In this document: one piece after another, positions 53,666-64,000 of the stretch
Layout: every line of letters begins with the position of its first letter
Numbering within the stretch: the stretch's first letter is position 1
Source: Peromyscus leucopus
Lineage: Eukaryota > Chordata > Mammalia > Rodentia > Cricetidae
Assembly (NCBI RefSeq): GCF_004664715.2
Contig: NC_051065.1
Coordinates: 147,447,487 to 147,511,486, forward strand
Direction: 5' to 3'
Length of the DNA stretch: 64,000 bases
The notes under the pieces: model-generated
The model's database searches: none
The model's input: the letters and a program-made list of their open reading frames with translations, nothing else
Told to the model about the DNA's origin: nothing
Program-made: the position numbers and the translations under genes

Positions 53666-54784
53666 AACTTGTGCTTTACTTATCTCTGTTATTGAACTAA
53701 ATTAGTGTCATATGGGTTTAGTGTTGGGTGTCTGTCATGTACATCATGGGGTCTGTCAGGAAGCAGTGTGGGAGTGCCTGGGACAGTGATGGTGCACATT
53801 CTCCTGTTCACCTACATCTGCAGTCATATCATTTTACACCTGACCTTTCAAATAAAGACTTTCTCTGAACTTCTAACCCAGCCACGGGAGGTAACCTCTT
53901 TAGTTCTTTGGAATCCTGGAGCTATTGAGAAATCTATTTTACCATGGTAGGCCATGAATCCTTATGCTGCTTAGTTCTTTCATAGCTCATGCTAACAAGA
54001 TGATTCATGGTGGGAGCTCACTATTTCAGAAACACTGATCATGTGATTAAAGTGTGAAGCCTTTGAGCCCTGAGATGCTCACCCTGGCAGGGAAGTGATG
54101 CTGAAGACTGAGTTCACTCTCTTATCAACCAAACACTCACACCTATATAATGAACCCTGACAAATCTCTGAACATCAGAGCTCAGATGAGTGCCCCCTGG
54201 TTGGTCTATTCTGTATACTGCCACTCATTAACATTCTGGGAAGGAGATGCATCCATGGGGTCCCTGGAAGTTCCCCTTTATGGGTCCCTCCCTGACCTCA
54301 CCTGATGTGTCCCTCACTTTAGTTCTGCTTTGTATCTTTCTACATAAAAAATTATAATTCTATAGGGCAGAATCACTAGTTCAGGGTGTCATCCTAGCAG
54401 CTCATAAATCTGCAGTTATGGGATCCTGGGACTCTGCAGACAGTTGACTTGAAGCAATGACATCCTTGGGAACTCCTGAACTTGAAGCTCGAGTCTGAAA
54501 TGAGGACAGTCATGTGGAGGCATGGCCTGAACTTGTAGAATAATTTAATTAGTAAATCAAATATTTTTGGCTATGGATAACCAGTACAGTCATAAGAAAC
54601 ATTTCGGGGATGGCTGAGAAAATACAAGCAATATCACGTACCATATCAGAAAAGAGTTGTTAAATTTTATAAGAGTTATAGTGGTATTGTTTTCTTGTGC
54701 ACTGAATATTTCAGATGATATATACTAATATATTGCCTGAAATGTTATGTATCAAACTAACTCTCAGGGCCCTATCAAGTAGCA

Positions 54785-54787
<3 letters not shown>

Positions 54788-54839
<52 letters not shown>

Positions 54840-54885
54840 ATATATATATAGTTATAGATATATAGTTATATATATAGTTATCAAA
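54788..54885. repeat. (AT)n repeat
   Basis: A TA repeat expanded in unit C relative to 8005-8050 and 31470-31500. Confidence 0.9.
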
Positions 54886-55521
54886 ATGTCATCAAAACAA
54901 TTTATGATACTATCCAATAAACTTTAGTTTCAAAATACTCTTAGGAAGAAGTTGAAAAGGCCTCCAAAGTGTTAAGCAGCATTCAGTCTTCCATGGTACA
55001 TGTGGCTCCCCTTAATGTCCATCCACAGGGCAGAGGCTGTCCTTAATACAACAGGAACAAGGTAGAGCACCAAGAACAACAGGCGGTGCCAGTAGAAGGT
55101 TGGCTATCATCTTCTTAGACTTGCTGTTGAGGAAGGTCACCCAGCCCAGGATCAGCCACCATTAGAGGCCCACATCAGCCTCACGTCACCCATAGCACCT
55201 GACACACTAGCCATGGGGATCAAGTTCCTTAAAGGTTCCTGGTACAGCAGTTATTGTGGGGCATGAGAAAATGCTGATGGAAGGGCACAAACTGCCAGAG
55301 AAAATGTGAGTAAGAACTGAGGATCAAAGTGACAATAAATAATAATGTCACCCAGTCTGTCTGAATTTTCTTAAGAAGATCTTAAATGTTCTAACACCAC
55401 ACACACACACAAAACAGACAACAATGTTAGGTAATAGAGGGTGCTGCTCACCTGATTGTGGTAGCCATTGCATAATACATTTCCATATCAAGTCAAGACA
55501 GTGCAATGTAAATATATATAA

Positions 55522-55527
55522 TTTATT
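55522..55527 (-). terminator. Poly(A) signal of unit C gene
   Basis: AATAAA on the minus strand 367 bases beyond the stop codon, at the same place as in unit B. Confidence 0.6.
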
Positions 55528-55893
55528 TTTCAATTATATATCATTAATCTAAAGAGAGAGGACTAAGGAGAGAGAAGTTAGGGGAGGGACCACACCATAC
55601 AATTCTACCATCAAATAAGACTTTAGGAATCTAAGAATGGACAGAGAAGCTAGTGTGCTTAAACATATACACAAAGGGATCCTGTAGAGTCTTGAGTCTC
55701 TGGCATAAGGGAAATCTCATTATGTAAAGAGCTAAGGATTAATAAATAAGTATATGGGCACCAGCATTATCATATGGATAACTGTTGATGCCTGCCTAAA
55801 TTTCTATGGTCATCTCTTCCATAAGAATATCTTTGCAGGTATCTATTTAATGCTGGATAAAAATGCAATCCATGTTCATGGAAAAAACTTGAT

Positions 55894-58800
55894 TCATAAA
55901 TATATTTTCTTCATCTGACAAACTGACTTCCGTATACAACTGCAAGGGATGTCATTCCAGCCCCAACTAGAAGAAGGATGATGTATTACAACACATTCTT
56001 CATTGTCATTCTTATTGTTGGGTTGCCCTGGGTGCCAGAACCTGAAAGGGAGAAAAGGGCATCAGGGCATTTCCCAGAGTGATGCTGGGAAAGAGAAAAC
56101 AAGCATGAGGATGTGGTGGGAATTTGTGGAAATCAGATTCAGGTGTGTACAAATCAACCATTCTCCTCCACCCATGTCTGACGTGTCCTTGGAAAACAGG
56201 GCCACCGCACTCAATATTCTCTTAGCTTGTTACTTACCTGTTCTCCCAGAACACATCTCAGATGCTACTTTATTCTACTTCATCCCTAGTTCTTGGTACC
56301 CAGGGATTGTCATTCCATGTGCTTACTCACATGAAGAACAGGTCTCTCCTTATTCTTGTGTTTTAATACAGGGTTTTATTTAATTTTACAATAGTTATTT
56401 TAGAGACTGAAAAGATGTTTAAAATATCTAGATAATCTACTTATTTCTAATATCTAGGACAGGTAATTTAACATCCTCGATTCCTACTTTTCTTCTCTCA
56501 AGACTGAGAATGAGAATAACTTTACTACCTATATCTCACAACAGAAATAAGGATAGAATATGGGAACAAACTATGACATTGGAGTTTTAAATAATTATAT
56601 AAATACAACACATAACAATATCAGAATGCTGGCTTTTGATTTATGAGAAATAATCAGTTATGATCTTGACATTAATTTTATTATAATGCTATAAAGAAGA
56701 GCTGGGGAGATGACTCAGGAATTAAAATTGCTTGTGCTTTTGCAGGAAGCGTGAGAGTTCTGTTCCCAGCACACATACTGACACAGTAACACCACCTGTG
56801 ACCTCAGCTCTGGAGAATTCAACAACCTCTCCTGGGCTCCATGGGCAACACATACACATGGCACACCCTCAAGAGAGACACAGATATACACACAAATAAT
56901 AATAAATTAAATCCTATTGTTAAATATAGATAGAGACTGAAAGCATAATGAAACCCACCATGGTGTAGCACCTTGGTTAGGTGCCCTGGATACTTATCAT
57001 CCTACACTCTTCAAACTCAATTTCCTCATCTCTCCTGGAGTATCAGTGACATGTGTCTCACAGGACTCCTTGATGAGGAAATGGGGATAAAGTAACTCCA
57101 TCCCCAGCACTCACACCAGGAGTGAGCTGTTTTAGTTTCATAACCAACAGCTGGAACACCCTAAAGTCTTCTCCTGCTACAGGACCCAGGACTCCTCTAG
57201 GTAACTCTGGACTCACGTGGCACTTTCATTGTATGGTATCTGATCAACCCAGCGCCACTGTCGGTGACCTGGATCTGAAAGCCCAATATAATAAGCAGCT
57301 TTAGGATCCGGGATCTTGGTGATGAAATCCTAAAAGGAAAAAGAGATAAAGTATTCAGCCTGGATGCAGTGATTCCTTTTCAATTTTAGAATTTTCATTA
57401 GATCTTTTAAAAGTTATTTTAACTATACAAAATTATAGGTTCAATATGATGCACATATGGAAATATATAATAATCAAATCCTATTCATCTCTCCAGGTCC
57501 ATCAACAGTTTTCAAATTATAGACTAAACTCACTAAGTATACATTTTAGAGGTACACTGTGATATTTTGACTGACTTTTTTCTGGTCACACACAGATGAG
57601 AAGACAAAGAAAGGATCAAGGAATAGAAGAGCCACCCCACCCCCAGGAGTGCCATCTTCTCTGGCTGACCAGGACACAAAGTCATCACTCAGAGGCCTGA
57701 TTTCCATGACACTGGAAACAATCTCTGTCCATGATCATAATGAATTCTCATCTCAGACTCACTCCCCTCTTTTCTTCCCCAACACCATTCTTGAAAGTTG
57801 TGCATGAGAGAATTTAGCAGATTAAATCATTCTCCATTCATAACCTCAGGTATTTCATTTCTGATGGCTGGCTGTGACTCTCCTGATTCGATCCCTTTCC
57901 CTAGTCAGCTCTGCTCCCTCCTTTGTTAGGCAGTGGGTACTACACGAAGCATTAGAGTGCTGAAATCACACACTGCTCTTTTCAAGCAGAAACATTTCAT
58001 TCTTCCCTCCACCTCAGAGGTTGCATTTCTGTTGCCATGGTTCCTTGTGGGTTGTTCAGCTTCACTGAAGCAGGGGCAAGGTGTAGAATGCCAAGGCTGA
58101 AGCATCCTTTCTGGCTTCCTAATGGAAAGCCTTCTGCCACATCAGCAACACCCAAGTCAACAAAACTCCCTCCTAATAAAAAGAGGCAGACAGCAGGCCA
58201 GGCCCAGGTCCCACTCTCTCCCAGGATGCACCTGCTCTTCCTGGCTGTGGATCACCATCAGATGAGCACCCATGCTGGAGCACTTCTCCTCACTCTCACT
58301 CCAAGATGCTGAGTCATTCGAAGTGAAGTAGCAGTGGAATCTAAATGGCTTCCAGTGCTTTGGGCAACAGCTCCAGACTTTGTCTTTGGTGGAAGAAGGA
58401 AATGTAAGTGCAATGTCAAAGAGTCATTTTAAAATCTGCTTGATGTGGAGACAACAACAACCTGGGGCTCCAGCCTTCTTCGGATACAACAAGGATCCCC
58501 TACTCCCAGGCAGATGCCTGGCAACCCAAGCCTAAATCTATGAATACCAATTTCATGGCCCCATTGTCCTACTTGGGTGCTGTCAGGAAAACAGAGTGTA
58601 AGGATACTCAGACCCTAAGGACATAATGACAAACAATCTGGGTCTTCAAGGAATAGAACTCATCATATCAAGAACCAGAAAGTTTTCATTTTACGTAAAT
58701 ATACACATATTTATACATGAAAACAATAGATCCCATTAACCAAGGCAGCAATATTTCAGAGTTAGCAGACAGATATTTTTAGTGATGATAAAAGTGGTAA

Positions 58801-60021
58801 TCAATATATTATAACAAGCAAGATAACAAAACTATAGGTTTATCTAAAAAATTTAAAATGCCCATGATTTATGTTACAAGAAGAAAACAAAAACATTTTG
58901 AAACGTTTTAAAAATATGTAAATCATAAACAAAAAAAGATGTAAAGAGCTGAATGAAAATTTTTATCTGAAAATATATTTGAAGTATTCCAGGGTATTAA
59001 TTGTATCCTGAAAGCAACAGAAATATCAGAGAACCCTCAAGGGCGGAAAAACTGAAATTAAACAGAAAAATAAAGTCTCACGTTAAAACTCTAAATGTGT
59101 ACAGATGAATGAAGTCCCCATAGAAATTCCAAGACCTTTCATGAGATAGATGAGCAAAACAATTTCAAAAATCATATAAAAGTGCAAAAAAACGCTGGAT
59201 AGCCAGAGCAATCCTGAAGGAAAAAGAATGATGTTGGAGGTATCACCAGACCTGACTTCAGGCTACACTATAGAGCATGGTACCACAACAAAAGGAGACA
59301 CATTGATCAATAAACACAAAAGAGAACCACAAACATGAACACACACAGCTATAGCCACAGGACTTTTCACTAGAAATACATATCAGAGAAAGATAAGTTC
59401 TTCAACAAACTGTGCTGTGAAACCTAGGTACCGATGTGCAGAAGAATGAAGCTAGATTCATAGCCATTCTGTGTAAAAATTGACTTCAAAATAGACCCTA
59501 AATGAATTAAACACCTTACTGTGAGGCCTGGGACCCTGAAATTGTTACAGGAAAAAAATAACGACACAGATCAAGATGTGGGCATAGGCAAAGACTCCCT
59601 GATAGGACTGCAGGCTTCTTCACAGCAAAGGATCCAGTGAGTGAAGAGAGAGAGATCTGCTGAGAAAGGCAGGAACCCCAGACAAGCTCAAATGGTCTAG
59701 GGAAACATGTGTTTCCCAAAAGGTCTGTTGTCAAAGACAGTAAACAAACTACCTATTTAGGGCCAGATGGTGTATTCCAAAGATATCTCAGTCACAGATG
59801 TCAAAGACAGTCGAGAGTCTTTGCTTACTCGGGGCCAAAGTGATGGATAGCGTTAAGCACTTCCCTTTCTTTCCTAAATCTAAGTAATACATGTTCATCA
59901 GTCCACCTTCCAGTTAGTTTACTAGAAAAACAAATTTTCTATTCAAATCTTGAGTAAATTATACTTTGTAGACACTGTAACTGAGAATGCAACAAGGTCA
60001 TCTCTCTCTCACACACACACA

Positions 60022-60059
<38 letters not shown>

Positions 60060-60776
60060 TGAAAACACTTCAGGGACTTCAAAAATGCCTAAGTGTTTAA
60101 GAGTGTGTACTGCTCTCACAGAGGACTTGAGTTCAGTTCCCAGCATCCAGAGCCTGTGACTCACAACCACATATAAGTCCAGTTCCAGGGATCTGACTCC
60201 CTCCTCAGCCTCTGCAGGCACTGCACTCTCATACACCAACCCACACACAGGCACATGAATATATACGTATACTAATTAAAAATGAAATCTTAAACACACA
60301 CTATTGAACATGACTCTGTGGAGACACTCACATTCACGCCATTAGATTTCCTGTATTTTTTCTGGAGCTCCTTTCTGTTTCTATTAAAATTCTGCTCAGC
60401 CTAGTATTGCTTCTCCTCCTTGAAATTCTTCTTTGTTGACACTAGGGGGCACACATCCCAATTATGTCTGATTGGAGACTTATAAAAATGACTCCACAGG
60501 CAGCTGGTACAGAGTGTGTGGTATGAAGTCATGTCTCCATAGTGCTCATTGCTGATGGAGCTACCTGAGAATCGTGTTGGAAATGCTGATTTTAGGCACA
60601 TTAAGTTTTACCTTTCGAGAGTGAATGCTGTTTTGTACACTCCAGGTCAGTGTAATTCAGTTCTTTCGTAATTGCTTTTTCATCAGGAAGCTGAGTATGT
60701 TGTTTAAACAAAGCTGTAAAACAGAATAAAACAATTCATTTTTCTGGTAGTGCTAAAATTTTTTTTTACTTTTCCT

Positions 60777-60807
<31 letters not shown>

Positions 60808-63144
60808 GGTTTTTTCGAGACAGGGTTTCTCTGTGTAGCTTTGCACCTTTCCTGGAGCTCACTTGGCAGCCCAGGCTGGCCTCGAACTCACAGAGATCCG
60901 CCTGGCTCTGCCTCCCGAGTGCTGGGATTAAAGGCGTGCGCCACCACGCCCGGCTTTTACTTTTCCTTCTTACATTCTTTGTAGAAACAAAACCTTTAAA
61001 TGTCCAGTTACCTGAGTCATTAGAGTCTGCCTGGGACAGATTCCCCATCACTCCAGTGTGGAGGCTATGGTCCTAAAACTTGGGTATTAGAATGAGGAAG
61101 AATGGAAGTCTCAGGTCATCCTTAACTACACAAGTTACTATACTTGGTTGGTTGTTTTAGTTAGCTAGTTAGTTTAGTTTAGTTGGCTAGTTACTTAACT
61201 TAGTTGGTAACTTAGTTATTGGATAGTTTATAGGTTAGATAGATAGATAGATAGATACATAGATACATAGATACATAGTTATTTAGTTAGTTCATAACTA
61301 GCATGGGCAACATGAGACCTTACCAAAAAGAGAGATTTTTTTTTTAATCCCTCACAGCCAGTATTACCCTGCTCCTAGTAATTTATGACCACCCATATTT
61401 TAAGGAAGAGCTGGAAAGACAGGACAGATCCATGACCCTGGAGTCTCTTCAGCATTTCATGGAGGACACACTGAAGACTACATCCTAGGTGATAAGCTCT
61501 ATTAAGTATGTGAGCACCCCAGGAATAGTGGGGGAGAAATGAGCTAATCCAGAGAAGTACCAGGTTACCCGAGCACAGAAGTTATAAAAGCGGGATACTG
61601 ATCAAAAGGACTTTGTTTTCCTCCTCTTCTTTTCTGTATCTCCCTCCACCCCAGCTAGCTCTGACTTCTCAGGGTCCACACATTTTCAAGGAGTTCCTAA
61701 ATTAAAACTAACTCACCATTCTGCTAGAAATTGAATTTTCTTTCTTCTCTAATGAGTCACTTTCCTTCCCTGTGTTTAATTCTCCCAGGGGCATACTTAC
61801 TGATCAGAGAAACTGAAAATAACATTTTCAATAGCAGTAAAAGTATTATGAATGAGGTGAGGAGCAACTTGGAGAATCTGTGACAACTTTCATGACACAT
61901 GGTCTTCTTTTGAGAAGCTGAAAGACAAACCAAATTCATGTCTTGAGCGCTGTTCCTATTTCCTCTTCTTTCTCCTATTCTACTCTTTTTGTGCATGATA
62001 ATCACTAATAACATGATGTTTGAAATAATGGGAAAATGCAAACAGGAAATATCAGTTTAATTATGGAAACATTACAATATGTACAAAATCACTCATTCCT
62101 GACACTGAGAATGACTGTTGTCAGTATTTTGGTATGTATCTTTCCAACAAGTTTATAGCTTTGACATATAAATATATATTTTCCACAATTGGAACATCAT
62201 AAACAGTAATTTGTGACCATCATTTTCTTTGACATTATATAACCACTTTTTTAGTTTATCATTTTTTTGGTTTTTTTTTTTTTGAGACAGTGTCTTGGTA
62301 TGTACACCAGGCAGATTTTGAATGCATTATGTAGTCCAAGCTGACCTCAAACTCACAACAACACCACTGCCTCTAACTCCTGAGTTTTGTGACAACAGGC
62401 TTGTGCCAGCATATCTAGATGAACATTATTCTATATTATCATTTCTTCTTTATCGGTTTTATTATGGTTGCATAGTATTTATTATATACTTTTAAAGACT
62501 TCCAGCTTGCTTCCAACTTCAAATATGCAATAGTCAAGAAGTCACATTGCATGATACAGTCACCATGTTTTTAGTCACCACTTCTAAAAGAGTTACAATA
62601 CTTCACAACCATGGGTGAGGTCCTGGGTTTTGTCCCATCATGGGAGGAAGAAAGTGAAGAAGATACTCAACAACAGGATGCCAACAGACTATGATGACAT
62701 GTCAATAGATGGAGGGGGAAATCAGTATGCCATGGTTTAACTTTGAAACAATTGGTTACACATATTTATGTGTGTTTATATGTAGAAAAGATACAATAAC
62801 ACGTATGGTGGGATTTTCTCTAGATGGTAAAAGACAACACCTTCCTTCTCCATTGTACAATCCCACAACTTTTCACATCTGTTTGCAGGTAACACATTTG
62901 TTTGAGACTCCAGTGACCCAGAGGCATGGCCAGTGGCGAACATCATCTTTGTCCTTTATATCATCACTCACTAGGAACATCATAAAAAATGCTTTCTTAC
63001 CTGGAGGAGAGTCTGCATCCATGTCTGAGGAATCAAGTTTATTCATGAGGTTCTTGTTAATAAAAATGTTTTCTGAAAACGTGTTGAGAAGAAATCTTTC
63101 CCTGCCCTCAGAAGATGTGTGTCATACCTTCTTTAAAATAGATC
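55894..63144 (-). CDS. Clec4a: Clec4a-like C-type lectin receptor, unit C (215 or 223 aa, six exons)
   Basis: Exons: 63001-63144, 61801-61917, 60612-60713, 58232-58377, 57217-57329 and 55894-56041. Splice sites and phases are intact. From ATG 63022-63020 (GACATGG context) the protein is 215 aa; an upstream in-frame ATG at 63046-63044 would add 8. Numbering from the shorter form: a tyrosine-free tail with Cys15 and Cys19, a transmembrane helix with Lys38, a stalk with NYT, then a complete lectin domain ([33 protein letters not shown], ends [10 protein letters not shown]). The calcium-site motif is QPN (173-175) instead of EPN, with Glu and WND retained, and there is an extra Cys202. The codon where a longer form would start reads ACG (63082-63080). 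Intron 2 is only about 1.1 kb because of a deletion. Confidence 0.8.
56700..56925 (+). repeat. B2 SINE in unit C intron 5
   Basis: agctggggagatgactcagg head and an aataataaat tail, orthologous to A and B. Confidence 0.85.
60011..60290 (+). repeat. (CA)n and B2 SINE in unit C intron 3
   Basis: CA repeat 60011-60057, then a degenerate B2 with ttcagttcccagcatccag. Confidence 0.85.
60781..60954 (-). mobile_element. Young B1 SINE, unit C only
   Basis: Starts with poly(T), followed by cgagacagggtttctctgtg, and ends gtgcgccaccacgcccggc. It is flanked by TTTTACTTTTCCTTCTT on both sides (60764-60780 and 60955-60971). Units A and B have the single, uninterrupted target. Confidence 0.95.
61140..61285. 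repeat. TTAG/GATA tetranucleotide repeat
   Basis: ttag/ttgg words and a (GATA)n/(CATA)n run at 61232-61280. Confidence 0.85.
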
Positions 63145-63379
63145 CTGAACAAGAACAAACAAATTATCTCAATACCAGTTAGAGATGAGAGGAAAAAACA
63201 GACAGCTGCCCTGAGCGTGAACCATGAGGTGCAGTCCTCTGACCTGCAAAGGGAGAATCACAGGTGGAGAACACACCCAGGATCATTATACAATCAGAGA
63301 AATACCAAGAATGCAATGGGGGAGAGAAGAAAACAGGAAGAAATGGAAAAGAGGAACCAGGCCATTAGAGAAGTCAAAC

Positions 63380-64000
63380 TCCTCACAGAGTTGAGATTCT
63401 GACACTCGGTCTGAGCTGACCTCTACAATAAAGCCTCCATTTCCGTCTTGTGCTGTGACTCCTACTCCTTCCCAGTTCCTGTAGAGCTGCCTCCTGACCT
63501 CCCTGAGGCTTTAACACCACAATCAAGTCGCCCCATGCACAGAAGCATTCTTAAACACAAAGACACCTAGTATACACCCTAGACTGTCCCACCTCATGGA
63601 GACAGTGTCTTCGCCCTCCTCAGTCTGTGGAACCCACACCATCTCTATCTGAGGCATGGTTACTCCCCTTAACCTGCCTGCGTTCTGACAGCCCAGTTCT
63701 TCCACACCCCAGCAAGGACTTCCTCGTTCTCTTGAAAGTCACTGAGTTCCTTCCACTCCCACACTCTGTACCTTGCCTGATTCCTGAAACCCATGCTTTG
63801 TTTACCCTCTGTGAGGAACTTCCCCTCAGTCTGCTGAGTCTCCTGACCCCAACCTGACTTGCAGCTAACACTGCACTGGGGCCCAACCTCACCTCCTCAA
63901 GTGCTGAGGTGTCACACCAGGCTGTCCTTGAGGACCCTCTGCTCACTCACTCATTCAGGGTTCTGACACCCACAAGAAGGGGCCTTAAGCATGGATGCCT
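63380..64000. repeat. Gene-flanking block upstream of unit C exon 1 (cut by window end)
   Basis: Counterpart of 22.9-23.5 and 41.5-42.1 kb, truncated by the window edge. Confidence 0.55.

Larger units (their letters stand above)
47595..64000. repeat. Segmental duplication, unit C (runs off the window)
   Basis: Matches unit A from 4030 onward, with a 1.5-kb insertion and minisatellite expansion at the left, and a deletion inside intron 2 near 61750. Confidence 0.85.

Noticed and set aside
60750..61076. Plus-strand frame beginning in a phenylalanine run
   Set aside because: It is a B1 SINE with its poly(T) tail.

Overview
The window is rodent genomic DNA. B1 and B2 SINEs are dense, rodent-type L1 pieces occur on both strands, and there are class II-like endogenous retrovirus remnants and many CA/GA microsatellites. 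The variant of the B1 at 60781-60954 suggests a cricetid (hamster, vole or deer-mouse type) rather than Mus. There is no bacterial or phage content. Nearly all long open frames are chance or repeat-derived; the real protein-coding signal sits in short spliced exons.

The main content is a tandem array of CLEC4A (DCIR)-like C-type lectin receptor genes, all on the minus strand. Reading exons with intact splice sites and matching phases gives three complete six-exon units. Unit A (about 4.0-25 kb) is a pseudogene. Unit B (about 30.5-43.9 kb) and unit C (about 47.6 kb to beyond the right edge) each keep open exons 2-6 and could encode a 215-residue type II receptor. A decayed last exon at 2679-2802 is the relic of a fourth, older unit. 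Units B and C share a tyrosine-free short tail, a lysine inside the transmembrane segment and an ITIM-less first exon, so they look like activating-type partners derived from an inhibitory lectin.

Layout: 1-1148, a Ccdc82 retrocopy that appears to come from an intronically polyadenylated transcript; 1.1-4.0 kb, the relic unit with SINEs and an L1 3' fragment; 4.0-25 kb, unit A, carrying a 4.25-kb ERV and a solo LTR in intron 2; 25-30.5 kb, L1 fragments, single-copy sequence and an L1 with a 5' inversion ending about 100 bp before unit B; 30.5-43.9 kb, unit B; 43.9-47.6 kb, two L1 5' ends in tandem; 47.6-64 kb, unit C, which contains a 1.5-kb homogeneous 22-bp minisatellite. A divergent block of about 1.5-2.5 kb recurs five times next to the genes, showing that the array grew in at least two rounds of duplication.

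Lineage-specific insertions (ERV, solo LTR, B1) sit in one unit and are absent from the others, so they postdate the unit duplication.
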